Source: Hemicentrotus pulcherrimus (Eukaryota > Echinodermata > Echinoidea > Camarodonta > Strongylocentrotidae). Taken from it: a stretch of DNA of 64,000 bases. The stretch's first letter is position 1, and the number at the start of each line of letters is the position of its first letter. A program made the translations under genes and the position numbers. Positions 13,600 through 26,135 of this stretch are shown one piece after another. The stretch covers positions 337,638 to 401,637 of the forward strand of contig BEXV01000071.1 in NCBI GenBank assembly GCA_003118195.1. The letters are read 5' to 3'. The notes below the pieces were generated by a model that was not told the DNA's origin, ran no database searches, and was given only the letters and a program-made list of their open reading frames with translations.

Positions 13600-13793
13600 A
13601 TTATTATAATTGACCATACTGAAGTTTCTTTACCTATGACTATCTTTGAAAAACATTTGTACAGTGTATGTATATTTTAGCATTTGTTGTAAATTGTTGT
13701 TATATGTATTGTACGGCCCCATTGTAAACCAGCCAAGTAGCTGAACTAGGCTTTTACCGTGCTTGAATAAATGAATCAAATCAAATCAAATCC
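13600..13793 (+). mobile_element. LINE-like 3' end with (AATCA)n tail
   Basis: An AT-rich 3'-UTR-like segment ends with GAATAAATG followed by about three AATCA units up to 13793. A very similar tail (AATAAATCAAATCAAATC when read on the minus strand) terminates the coding LINE remnant at 19157, which supports a shared non-LTR retroelement origin. No coding part remains here, so this is a 5'-truncated insertion. Confidence 0.5.
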
Positions 13794-13890
13794 AGCGTGA
13801 TATTTTTAGGGTTAACGACACTATAAAGAGAAATATGGAAACCTGATATATGATAAAGAAAAGAATGTATCAATGTCGTACACGTAACCT

Positions 13891-13917
13891 CCCCCCCCCC
13901 CCCCCAAAAAAAAAAAA
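13891..13917. repeat. Poly-C/poly-A junction
   Basis: Fifteen Cs followed directly by twelve As. It is prone to sequencing and assembly length error. Confidence 0.9.
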
Positions 13918-16397
13918 TCACTCAACAACAACAAACAAATTGGTCAAGAAGAAAAAGTCCGCGAGCCACCACGACCCGCCAGTTGTCCATTTAATAGGAA
14001 ATACGGTATTTCTCGTTGATATGAGTTTTGCTGGCACTTTGTTGCCTACCTTTTCCGCTTCAAAGGCATTTATATGCCCTTACTAGAGCACTTAGATCCC
14101 AAGAAGCTCCGCGCAACAGCAAAGATGGAATAAATCCTTGCCTTTAGCTATCATGATTTCGTCTTTACGTTAGCTGAGTATACAGCGACAGGTATAAGAC
14201 ATGAACTAAAAGCAGGGAAAGAAAAAGAAGACAAAACAACAACATATCCTGGCATGCAAGAGAATGATGAGAGACTTATTGAAGGCCAAGCATTAATGGA
14301 TGCAAAAATCTTCATCCAGTCACCCTTGGCCTCCTGTTTGTGCACCGTCTTTGCTCTCAAACTCTCTCTCTCTCTTTGTTCGTGGCGGTATGCAGTTGAA
14401 AATAGAATGAATTCCCCTCTCCCCCTCAAGTTTTATATTTCAGTGCTCACCTGGTCTATGTTTGGTTACGTTGATTTCTGTAATCCTTGCTGTCTTTCTT
14501 CCATCAAAGTGACTACCCTTCCATTTTTGTGAGCACACATACAGCGACCACCTTCCCCTAGGCTATTTCCAAGAATGGCAATTTTTTTCGAAGTAACTTG
14601 AAAATACAATGGGCATACTTACATAAAGAGTCACCTTTGAAACTGTTTGGTCCCTTTTTGAAGGTATGCGATAGTCGTATTGCTACATTTTTTGATAAAT
14701 CACAACGAACCAATATCTAAAATTTGTATCATATTGAGTGTCAAAAGTCATACCCTAAAAAAGGGCAAATGATGCATGTCTTGGAAAATATGTTATGCTT
14801 TCAATTTTGAGGAGACTGTCTTATGACACTGTTCTTTTAAGTTGTATTCGTAACTCTCTAAATTTATTAGCGAGATAGATTTGCCAGTGACTCGAAATTC
14901 GTGAAAGCTATAGGGTTAGCGTTGGGGTTGCAATTAGGTTTTAGGTTAGATTGAGAGTTTTTTTGTTATAGGTATAGTGTTAACAGTTAGTATTTCTGCA
15001 AGTTGGTAATTTAGCAAAAGTAGGTAATTGGCAGCAGAGCAATATTGTCGCCCCAGCACTTGTCTTGTCTTTTCATCCAACTAGATTAGTCGTTATTTAT
15101 AGCCAATTTATACGATATAAACATTGTAAAACCACCCTTGCGCAAGGCGTACCATCTTGATTCAAGATTAATAGGCGAAGTTGCCGTTTAAATTTCGTTC
15201 ACCCTGTTCTACTTTTAGTTTAAATTTATAGGGTTAACAGTGTCGTTCATGCCACGACTATTTTTCGAGAGGGATGGCCTTTACTGAACTCTAGGGCAAT
15301 ATTATTTTACCTAGTCCTCCGAGCGTTTTTTTTTATATTGCCGATGGCGCAGAAGGCGTAATTGAATCCCAAGTGCAATTTCTTATGCAATCATAACATG
15401 GTGTTCGGTTGGACAGTGGACGTGATGCGAGGAGACAGTCGTCTTAATTTCATTCCAGAGACATTTTTTATTCACCGCGAATTTAGGGCACCTCTCTGAA
15501 GCAGAAACCAAACCAAAATTCGACACGGATGAATAATTGAAGCACTTGTGATGCAGACTATGGGGCTATGAGGTTACGATATGGATTGGATTGCCATGGC
15601 TATTGATGACTTGTAAAATTTGTCTTTAAAGTACTTCACTTTTTTTTACTATTAAGGCGATACTATATCCAGAAACTATGTATAACAACAGATAAAAAGC
15701 AACTATAATAGTTAATAGGTATGGTCATTTATAACATAAATCGTAATACGAAATACTTGTCAAATGTTTTTTTCTTCAACCTTATTAAATTAAATAAATT
15801 AGCTAACAACGAGTAGAATTTAACTTCCCAGTAGTAGTTAGTTCTTATCTTTTTCTTGTAGATGTTTGGTAACGTTCATGGTGCATATCTATACTTACAT
15901 ATTGTTTGCGACTAACACAAATAAATTCTTAACTGACTACTAGTATGTTTCCCGAACTAATTCGCAAATAGTTCGTAATCTAAAAGAACCTTAGTCATAA
16001 TCAGCCTTTAAACTGTCGTAGCTATTCGCAATTCAACTTTCTCTAGAACCATTCAACACCGAAAATGACCTCGACAGTCTTTCCTGACCGTCTACCGAAG
16101 TAAAATAGACCTATGCAATGATCCTCATTTCTTCCCGGAAATTCGGAATATGGCTTCAGTGACCTATGAAGAAGTATCTTTTAGATGGAGGGATGACCAT
16201 GGGCTACAATCAGACTACCGATGCATTTCCTGTGTCTCCAAGCGTTTGTTGGGGGTTGCCTCGATACCAGCGATTAAATTTAAAGGATCCCCCAAAATAC
16301 GGTGTCATAACTGTTATTTTGTCTGGTTGTCTGCGGGTCATTTCACCTCTTGTGGATATCTCTGAATGACTTCATAGGGATATACTACACACTGTGT
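13918..16397. other. Non-coding stretch
   Basis: No supported gene. The frames at 14151-14532 overlap on opposite strands and lack any domain. A small CT microsatellite sits near 14360-14376. Confidence 0.45.
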
Positions 16398-16576
16398 GGC
16401 CCGAATTCACAATGCAAGGTTTGAGCTCAGACCAAGGTTTGAGCTCAAACCTCCTTTTGTTTCGCAAAACCTCCTTTTGTTCTTTACAAACCAGGTTTGT
16501 AAAAAATGCGTAAAACGCGTCATATGACGTACGAAAACCAAGGTTTGTCGACAAACCTCCTTTGTGAATTCGGGCC
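16398..16576. mobile_element. MITE with GGCCCGAATTCACAA termini and TGT duplication
   Basis: A 179-bp element bounded by perfect inverted termini GGCCCGAATTCACAA and TTGTGAATTCGGGCC, flanked by TGT on both sides (16395-16397 and 16577-16579). The interior carries several AGGTTTG/CAAACCT repeats in both orientations, so most of it can fold on itself. The 3-bp duplication is compatible with Harbinger-type elements, but the class is uncertain. There is no coding capacity. Confidence 0.8.
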
Positions 16577-16579
16577 TGT

Positions 16580-18114
16580 TAGGTTTACTTGTTAGGTTAT
16601 GGTAGGAAAGCGTTGTGCTACATGAGGCTGAATAGTCTGAATAATCTAAAAATCGTTATGATGGTTATGATGTTGGGTGATGATGATAACGATGATGACA
16701 AGGAGGAGTTGGAGGAGGAGGAGGGTGGTGATACGATGGATATTAATGAGATATCAGACTTTCTTGACTCTACATAAAAGTGATTCGTCCCAAATGAAGA
16801 TTGTTCAACTTGAAGATTCCTATTTAAATACACCTGGAAACAGATGAAAGTAAGGACTTTTTTAAAGTGTGAATGTTACGTCAGAACTTGATAAGCTGAA
16901 TGTTAGAAGAGTTCCACTCTTTCTAGTCTCTCATCCAACATGCGGGAAGTAATGTGATGTTGCGGGAGAATTCGATTTATTAAAACACAAAACAAGACGG
17001 GCAGGAACAAAAGATGGAGAAAAAAACACCGGACAGTATGTGAAATTAGGTCAGACGAGATGGATAGTATTTATGGAAGTATGTAAGAGTATGGTTTCCG
17101 TATTTACGTCTTTTGGGAAAATTTAATCAACTGCAGGCAAGGACAACTGAGCAGCGGCTCTTCTTACCGCTGATATCACAATACAATAATTTGATTTGAA
17201 GCAAAATTCAAGTTCATGAACTTTGTAGGGAAACAGCATCTCACAACATGCACATTTAATGAAGAATATTTTCATTGAACCATTTTAGGACAACTCCTTA
17301 ATTTAGTGGACTGTCAGCTGAAAAATAAATGTTAAAGAAAACAACTCTTATAATCTCAATAATAAAAGATTTCGTTCTGCCCCTGTAAATTAGCGTAAAG
17401 CTCAGTTCGCTCTCAGAAATTCCGTGTATTTTGTTTGTCAGTTTATTTGTGTTTTGCTTTTGACCCATATATTTCAATTCAAAATAAAATTAAGCAAAAT
17501 ACTGACAACTACGAAGTGCGTTTTTCATCGTTTCTGATGGAATGTCATTAATTTTTATCCAAAAACTTTATCTGATCAAATCGAACGCACCTATATTTTG
17601 ATGAACGACGCTCTCATAATTATGATTGAAACGTTGTTTACTAGAACCCAGACTGAGTTCTTGGAAGACCTAGATATTAATTTGGAAGGGTAGTTATTGT
17701 AAATATCATTTGATCGAAGGAATCAATCGCCATGGTCGAGGAAAGGTGGTGAATCTAAACATTGGTTTGGGATTTACAAAACAGTGACTAAAGTTGACAG
17801 CGAACATATTAATCCAGCTTTGAATCTCATAGCCAATACAATTCAGTTTATAGATCGCATAATTTATTTTCTCTGGATTCATAAATATCATTCAGAAGGC
17901 ATGTTCATCATCCCTGGATTATCAGTTGCGTATTAAAAGCATAAACAACTCAGCAGTAAGTGGTTAAGCTTTTGATGAGAATTATGCATATGTGGGAAAA
18001 TATAACAACCTAGCGTGGATACTATTATATTATATAATACCCAGCCATCCACATTAACATTGCATTGCACAAATAGTAAATGGACGGCAACCTCATTCCT
18101 AAATATAAACAAAA
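16580..18114. other. Non-coding stretch
   Basis: A GAT/GAG-rich patch at 16660-16740 gives an acidic frame that is compositional. Nothing else is recognised. Confidence 0.45.
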
Positions 18115-18420
18115 TAAAAAGAAAAGATAGCGAGGAAAAGATAATGAAATGTAATTAGGAGAAGAGACAATGAAAAGGGACGAAGGCGCACTAAAGAAGA
18201 TCTTATTAATGAGACAGGTAGGGAAAATTATCGAGAGGTGGGAAGATATCAGACAAAAGGGGAAAATAGAAGAGGAGAAAAGAAGAAAGAAAGAGGGACA
18301 GTTATGGGGAAGAGGGAGAACAAAAAAGAGAGATAGATTTATTTTAAAAACGAATAGGAAAAAACAAAGAGAGGGGAAAATAGAAGAAGAAAATGGACAT
18401 GACGGAGAGGAGAGAGGAGC
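18115..18420. repeat. Polypurine tract
   Basis: Mostly A and G on the plus strand for about 300 bases. The 186-residue minus frame across it (18025-18585) is Ser/Phe/Leu-rich low complexity and is not supported as a gene. Confidence 0.65.
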
Positions 18421-19156
18421 TAGCTTGATGTGGCCTTGTGCTTCATCGACAATATTGATTTCGGCTAATCGATATTTGTTGGGGTCAACAGGTTTACGAG
18501 ACTCGATGGATATTCTATTTCGCCTGTCGGCATGTTTTTGCCTGCCTTTGTCTCTCTTTATGAAATGAAGACAGACCAGTTTCACCCCGGAAGGTCATTC
18601 TTACAGAAGCCAACACTAGTTTGTAGGCACAAACCCTTATCAGTCGATTTGCGTAACGGTGACTGCACAGTTAGACTAGGCTGACAGCATACTTCATAGG
18701 CTCTGTATTTTAGCTGCTCCGGACACAGCCAGGGACTAAAAGTGTTAGGCTCTACTCAAGGCTTTATGAAGTGTGGTAAAGTGTCAAATTCGAGTCTGTT
18801 CCTGCAGACTATTCAACACCTAGATTCTGCCTGACATGCAGTTCTCGAGGTATTACTTATGTTCGTCAGAATACTTCGATCTCCAATGAAGACGTTTTCA
18901 AAAGTTAGTTAAAGGCATGCTGTAAAATTGAAACTTTCGGTAAGTCCAATATTTAAAAAAAGAAGTTTTATGAAATTGTTAAATTGCTCTTAGTAAACAG
19001 AATTGGGGAACTTAGATCTGAAAGAGCCCCGTTCCATGGACAATTATCCTTAACAACATTGCTATCCATTCAGAAAAGTAATTTTCAAACTTAAATAAAG
19101 TCTTTTTTAAACATTTAGTACGACACTGAAGCCCACGTGTCGTAACAAGAAGGCTC

Positions 19157-20335
19157 AAATTGATTTGATTTGATTTATTGGTTTCTGCATCTTTTTATTT
19201 CATCATACATTATCACGATTTTTATAATATGATTTGATACAATATTTCATATGAATACGTACACAAAATATAAAAAATTAATTAAATATGTTGAATACAT
19301 AATTAACATTGGATTGAAACAAAAGTTCATATGTATATAATTTCAGACAGAAAATATACGAAATTAAAAAAATATATTGAATGCATAATTAATTAGATGC
19401 AGGAGGGCTACAGCATAAGCAAAGTGGTTTGACGCGCCCGCAGCCCTCAACTTGGATACAAAAAATACAAAATTAAAAAGCAGAAGAGTGACTTGCAGAG
19501 AAGAAAAGAAAAGGGGAGAGAAAGAGCATTGGTTTTCTTTTAACACAATAAGATAAATACATCTGCTGATTGAATACGGGTTCATCCATGGATGAATAAA
19601 AGATGATAAGTCAGGGACGAGTACACATTATTAGTTGAGTGTACAGTCACCTTACAAAAACATGAATATAGTAGAATGACACGCGAAAGGATCGATAATT
19701 AAACAACATAGTTTTAACCACCTTCTCAAAAGAATACAATGTCCCAAGGTTTCTTATCACAACGGGCAGTGAGTTCTAGATGTCTGGGCCGGTGTGTCTA
19801 ATGCATTTGAGAGACAATGCGGTTTTTGGATATCTTAAATGGAAATTTTCAGGTTGCCTTGTAGGATAAGAGTAGATGGTTTTATTCAAAATAAACAAAG
19901 GGTTTAAGGCAGTAGACCATTCTGTAAGCGGAACGTGAAAAGTGCTATTTGAAGAATATTGGTATCATCAGCTTTTAGAGTTTTTAGTTTTGAAAACAAG
20001 GGTTTGGTGTGGTCGCGATAGGAAAAATCAGTTTATATACGCATGGTTTTCATTTTGTAAAAGTAAATGGCGTCAACATTGCTTTTTGAATTTGCCCATA
20101 TAATCTTAAAATATGAAATATAAGGCAGTATTGATTAATTATATAACATAAACCAGATATTTGGAGGGACATTATTTCAATTTACAGAGAATGCCAATAT
20201 TATGTGAAATTGCATTAGAAATATTTTGAACATGTCTATTCCACCTCAGATTTTCATTAATCAAAACACCAAGGAATTTTGTCCTCTCCTTTTTTCCAAT
20301 AATTCACCATCCAAAGAAATTGCAATGTACTTATA
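19157..20335 (-). pseudogene. Degenerate non-LTR retrotransposon (LINE), reverse-transcriptase end and 3' UTR
   Basis: Reading the minus strand from about 20335 gives, across frameshifts and stops, recognisable pieces of the C-terminal part of a LINE reverse-transcriptase protein: AISLDGELLE, then KFLGVLINENLRWNRHVQNI (about 20225-20283), then LKTLKADDTNILQIALFTFR (about 19920-20000) followed by LQNGLLP, then IRHTGPDI*NSLPVVIRNL (about 19740-19800), where a stop replaces the usual Trp. An AT-rich 3' UTR follows and ends with AATAAATCAAATCAAATC near 19157-19180. The order matches CR1/Jockey-like elements. At least two frameshifts and several stops make it a dead copy. The 5' part is absent. 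Confidence 0.8.
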
Positions 20336-20339
20336 TGTA

Positions 20340-20475
20340 CACTGTATTTAAAGATGTATTTCTGTTTTTACTTATCTTTTCTTTTTTCTTCTTTTTTCGC
20401 TCCTCCTGTGTGAATTTTTCCGTGTACAAGTCAAGATCACTTGTCAATATTGTTGATTAAAGAAAGAAAGGTCAT
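20340..20475 (+). mobile_element. Possible second retroelement 3' end
   Basis: A pyrimidine-rich stretch ends in GATTAAAGAAAGAAAGG, resembling a LINE 3' end with a short tandem tail, placed head-on against the minus-strand LINE remnant. No coding portion is visible. Confidence 0.25.
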
Positions 20476-20786
20476 CAGCGTAATTCTCTAAAAAGCAAAC
20501 TGGCGTCAACTTAGAATATTACAGACTATGACGTTTTACTCTGTCTGAGGTACATCCACAGACACTGCCGATAACAGATTTCATGACTCTTTAACAATTA
20601 CTGCATGTTCGTTATGATATAACATTTGCCTGAGGTACACTTGACCAGCTTCTATACCGTTTCAGTGTCGCGCACCTAATCAGCTGATAAAATAACACAC
20701 CATCAACGTTGAATGTAGACCTTGCCAATCCAGTTATGGGACTACACAAACATATGAGGGCATAAAAATGTGATCCTCGTTTACAT
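20476..20786. other. Non-coding stretch
   Basis: Nothing recognised. Confidence 0.4.
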
Positions 20787-20929
20787 GCATTTGAAGAGCC
20801 TTACTTTTCAGGGAACATTTTTTTTCTCTGGTGTTCTTCCAGACTTGTATAATAACAATGAAGACGCTCACAATTTATGTTTCTCCTCTCCCCAAAACCA
20901 GGGAGACTGATTGTTCTCTTTAAGCAGGG
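20787..20929. repeat. Dispersed repeat, second copy at 58224-58358
   Basis: Begins GCATTTGAAGAGCC, continues through CTTTTCAGGGA, TTCTTCCA and TTGTATAATAA, and ends in AAGCAGGG. The same series of motifs in the same order is found at 58224-58358. The overlapping minus frame is incidental. Confidence 0.7.
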
Positions 20930-23821
20930 ACATGATACTGCTTTAATATCTGACATTTCTCTACATCCAACTCTACTCCATATCCTACGCTTCACATACG
21001 TCATCAATATTATGCATGGATGGAGACGTATCTCTAGAATTGATTGAGCGTCATTCCTCTGAAATCCCCATGGGCTTTAATTTCATTTCACTAATGTTTT
21101 AATTCCAAACCACAGATTGGGTTGTCATTCGTGCTCCACAAACTGTGTGAATAACATTTGAAAGCACACTGAACATTGCTGCAGCCTGCGCATAATCGTT
21201 TGGAAGCTCAGTGTTTATAACCGTTCTCTCTCAAAAAAAACTAAATGTTTCCCTGTTCCAATTGTATCGTCTTTCCCTAAGATGTTTTGTTATTGCTACT
21301 GATTTTTTCTTTCTCTATTTTGGTTGTCGGGATGGCCCCCCCCCCACTCTCTCTCTCTCTCGTTTTCTCTCTCTTTCCCTCATGTGCTGCCTTTGCTTCA
21401 TCATAGTGTGAGATCGGATTTTATCAGTGCAATTTCATTTTATTAGTACAATCGGGAATAGCAGAGAGGGGGTTCTCTGACCATCAGCTTGCTTTCGTTA
21501 TCATGCACTTCCATGATTCCCTCTGAAATGTCAATGTCTTGAAAGATGCAGATATTGCCATTTAAACAAATCTTTCCTCCCAGGATGGAGGAGCTGGTTA
21601 CCGGATATAACTATTCGTCTGATAACTTTGATAAGCTTTCGATTTAGGAGAGGTAAGATTAGAGAATAAGAAAGTTATTGTTGTGATAAAAGATGGCATT
21701 AACTTAAAAATCAGAAAATGGTCGTTGACCGAATATCAAAATTCCTAAGAAAAATACGTTATTTAGATGCTGATGTACACTAGAGATATATTGGGGTTAT
21801 TGAAATAGAATGTAAAGTTCGTCATTATAATGAAGAAGGTATACAGAAATACAAAAACAGCACGTCACTGCCTAAAAAGAAATCGACGATTGTACAAATA
21901 TTGGTAGCTCAACATTTGACTGGGGTGTACCCCCTCCCCCTCCCACCCCTCCTCATTCACCAATGCGCCCGGTCCTTGGCAACCTTTACCCCAAACATAT
22001 CTTCATGACAAGACCGAAATACTAGTAGTGATCATTTCAGGATTTGAAAATAGACTGAAAACCAGAAACGCGTCCTTGTATTATGTTTTTATATCAGCAA
22101 GAAAGAGCCGTTTGATTGACCACACCCTTCAGATCTTGACATTGCAGGTAAAACATATATAGAATTGTGGAATCTTTACACATCTCGCATATGAAATATC
22201 ACAGGGTAAGTCGAAAGAAATTGAAGTGATATGAAGTCTACTCCATTTTTTCTTTTTCTAACTTAACTTTGATGATACATGCTTAAAATCGAAGTGTGTG
22301 AGGCTGGCTTTAAGGTATCTATGCGATGAAGATAACAAAAGACGTAATGCTACACCCAAGGGCCTAAGCGACGATAAGAATCTCTAAGATCAAGGGCTTA
22401 CTGAAACCGAGCTTTTCCTCACAAGTTCAAAGGAAGTCCTCAACTTTGGTACATTGTATCATTGAGTGCGGAAGTATCAATATATTTATTTCCATCTGTT
22501 TTTTTTTCTCCAACTGATCTGCCTGTAGTCAACGGATTACCCAATTATCTTCTCGTATCACCGTATTTCCTAGTAGATACGGGATCACCAGCATAAGAAG
22601 AGCCTGGTGAATGAATAAAATGAAAAAGAAACCCACCTCCACTCGCGGTTTATATCCATTTCGGTTGAATACATTTCCAGGTCTGTCCACCACAGAATTT
22701 AAGGCGCGAACAAGTATAGAAACGGGGAGATTGGGGAATTGAGAAGAAAAAAATGATTAATTGGTTTATGGAGTGACGTTTTGGCATTTTTGTATCTTGG
22801 GAGTTTGGTTGCAAATCATATGTAGCGGAAGGTGTATTCAGAAGACCGTGTACAAATTCATCAAATGGCTTAAAACTCAGACATTGAATTCTTTTAGAAA
22901 TACCTTTGCAGGTATATGTAACTATGTACATTATGCCATACACTTCAGGTGTGCCTATAAGAGAGCACCTTCCTGTATAATACATCTGGAAGAAATGCGG
23001 CAAAAAGAAACACCATTTATTGGCAATTATGATTTTTAAAAATGAAAGAAACTGAATACATAGTTAGTAATTCTCCATTTTGTAGTAAAACGTTACAGTT
23101 CTAAGTGAATAATCAGAATGTCGAAGATGTCACGGATTTTTTTCTCCAGAAGTTCAGTTCTATAATACGATTACATTACAAAAGCGTGCAGAAGTAAAGT
23201 AGTATGGTTACCGTATTACGTACTAAGCAGCCCTGACCAAGATGATTAATAAATTATTTTAAAACGCCTGCGCTTTCCTATAATCAACAATACTCTTTCA
23301 TTTTCATCCATATTCTCCGGATTTGTTCTCATGATCAATAATCGCCTAATCGGATTTTAAATTCTGCCCCAATGGAATCGATAAAAAGGACAGTTTCAAG
23401 GGTATTGGACAGAATTTCAGAGCAATTCCATCGGCATTGACGCATGTAATTTAACGTATGGTTAATATCTTTCCCATTGATTTCTTTACATGAGCATGGT
23501 CTGATAAATGACAAACACAAGCCTTCCAGTAGTCTCACTTTCTTTGTGAGCATTTGCGAGTATCTTAAAACTAAATGCAAAAGTATTAGACACGAGATAA
23601 TTGGTTGGATAATCTATCATCAATATTTCTAAAGCACACATTCAAAATTGTGCAACAATACACGAAAATAGAACACTTAAATTATCCTCTCTTTTCTTTA
23701 GTAAAAAACATAGCTACACATGGAAGAGATGAACGTTGTTGGTACCTAATTGAAATATTCATCTCAGTTTACTCCGGCAAAAAACAAACGTTTCCTGGTG
23801 TTTTACGAAAACATCTGTGTT
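20930..23821. other. Non-coding stretch
   Basis: It contains a CT microsatellite with a C run near 21339-21375 and a C-rich patch at 21930-21950. Overlapping frames on both strands at 22650-23039 have no recognisable domain. Confidence 0.45.
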
Positions 23822-23967
23822 CAGTGCCGTACGCAGGATTTTTTTCAAGGGGGGTTTTGAAATCAAAAGGGGGGTGTTTTCCAAAAAAACATACATAAAA
23901 CATACACATAAAAAAAAACTAGAGGGGAGGGTTTAACCCCCAAACCACCCCCCTGCGTACGCGCCTG
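23822..23967. mobile_element. hAT-like MITE
   Basis: A 146-bp element with termini CAGTGCCGTACGCAGGA and, inverted at the far end, CAGGCGCGTACGCAGGG. Flanks are TCTGTGTT and TCTGTTTG, an 8-bp duplication with two differences, as expected for an old hAT-type insertion. The interior has long G and A runs and no coding capacity. Confidence 0.7.
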
Positions 23968-23975
23968 TCTGTTTG

Positions 23976-25870
23976 TCGTATATAGGCCTCATACTAAGTT
24001 TACTGAAGCAAAATAAAACTGACTATGCAGAAGAGCTGTCATGCAAATCTGTATTTCGTATCCAGAAAGGGTGTTATTTAGTTTACTATTATTTTTTTGT
24101 TAATTTAACATATTATACAAGCAACAATACAATTCAAGGAGGCGCTAGAAGATGAAATGTACAGCGGCGGACATACGTCGAGGTCTTGTCCACGTGACCA
24201 TCTAGTCACGCAGACCATCTCTCACTTTAAGATAAAAGGCCCGTTCAGATATAACGCGGCAAAATGGCGGCTGTTTTTTTTCCCCTCTCTTTTTACTTCT
24301 TCTTTTGATGACGTAAAGAGTAATACGCTTTAAATTTGATGTATCTTGCGCACAGCGCTCAGTGAATAACCGTAGGACTTCTGTTGCACGCAATATGCCA
24401 TTCCCTTGCACTTTAAAATAAAACCGCGTCATTCATTGCCATTCCTTGACACGTTGAATAAAACTAAAAAATACATAAAAAACGCCGCGGCTTTTTTGAG
24501 GGGGGATACCTAGCCATATCTGACATGTCTGAACAAGCCTTTATGACTTTGTATAAAAGGCCAGCACCGGGCATGGGCACCAATTAAATATGTTTGTATC
24601 GCCTTAGGACTGAAACAAATTAGGATACAGGTATCAGGTTACCAGATTGCATAATAAGGCTCCCATATTGAGCATCAATCGCGTATATGCAGGCCAGAAA
24701 TTCAAATAATTGCGCACCGTTCACTTGTTTAATAGTTCACCAACTAAGGGAAGAAAAAAAATACTCCACCACAAGTTGGAATTAATAAACCCTTGTGATT
24801 TCCAACTACAATCAAGGACATCTCACGAGAAGGTTTTCAGGCTCAAAGTAGGCTATAAAAGCGGAAAACCACATCGGATAGGCGGAAAGTAGACGGATAC
24901 GGCTTCTACCCTTATCATTTTCTCAATTAATTGATTCACTCATCATGCTCATAATTAGGTTTGGACACATTTATCAAGACCATATGTTTTAAATTTAGAC
25001 TTGATTTGCGCTTTCCGCATCCAGTTTAGTATGCTCGTTACGATGTAGTAGAAGAAAACTCATCGGACCGAAAGATGGAAAGAAAATCCCCACGAGTGTG
25101 TCACTGGAACCTCACAGAGTGTGCCATCTTCTCTTAGTAAAGAAAGGAGACCAACAGAGTATCTTATTCCTACGGCTATCATTGATCAATCTCTCTAATT
25201 ACAAGTCGCTCGGCTAATGTTTCTCTCACCCCCATCAGCATTGTTTGCAGCTCACGATTCAAGATGGAAAGTCCACTCACTCCAAAACAAACTACAAGAC
25301 AACGAATTTAGATCGACGACTTGTCTGGAGGACAATTGCATTTTCCTGATTCTAGTTCTGTTGTCATCCCGATGATGACTGTCACCTGGTAGATGTTCAA
25401 AAAAGAAAAAATAAATACTTGTTTGGATATTTATCTAATAATCACATGTTTTAAAAAAAATATTGAAAATGCCTCTGTTTCTAAAAGATTTAAGAGTGCA
25501 CAAGGCAGGTTATGTTTATTGAATTTTGCATCTGTTCGTCTTCATTTAAATTACGACGTCACTTAGGAGAATATTGGACAAACCATGAAAACCAAGGCAT
25601 ACCGACCGCCCTCCCCTTCCCCTTTATTTTAGATTTTTCCTCTTTGTAACAATTACTGAACACCCCCATTCAAGATGTCTACCATGCTTTCTACCATTGT
25701 ATAGTTGTCTGGAACAAATAAAAATGAATAGTCTCCGTCACAACATATTGGTTGGTCACACGTGATTCTTTTAGAAACCAACACCTTTTTCTGAAAACCA
25801 ATCATTGGAAATGACCTTGTTGTTCACAATGACTTCATGGTCTAATTGTTTCTTTCCCTTGCTACCCCTT
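23976..25870. other. Non-coding stretch
   Basis: No gene or element recognised apart from homopolymer runs near 24270-24290. Confidence 0.45.
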
Positions 25871-26135
25871 CAGTGGTGTTCATTTATAGGTCCAGTGATT
25901 GTAAGGACATCGGTATGATGGGGTTGGGAAGGGACTGGTCTTCTCAGGTAGATGAAATGGGAACAATGTCGCTGGTTAAGGAGGAGAGAGTTTGGAAGGT
26001 GGCGTTTCATCTGTTTTTGTCAAGTTGCCTTCCCCTCCCTTTCTTTCTCTTTCCCTCTTCTACTGTTACCCTCTTTGTCATTCGATGGGGACAGAGAGGG
26101 GCACAGGCCTCCCTGTCATCCTAGCTACACCACTG
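25871..26135. mobile_element. Second hAT-like non-autonomous element
   Basis: The left end is CAGTGGTGTTCATT; the right end inverted is CAGTGGTGTAGCTAGGATG, a terminus typical of hAT-derived elements. Flanks ACCCCTT and TCCCCTT are a near-perfect short duplication. The frames at 25846-26164 lie almost entirely inside it and show no transposase motif. Confidence 0.6.

Noticed and set aside
18025..18585. 186-residue minus-strand frame
   Set aside because: Ser/Phe/Leu low complexity from a polypurine tract read backwards; no domain or signal of coding bias.
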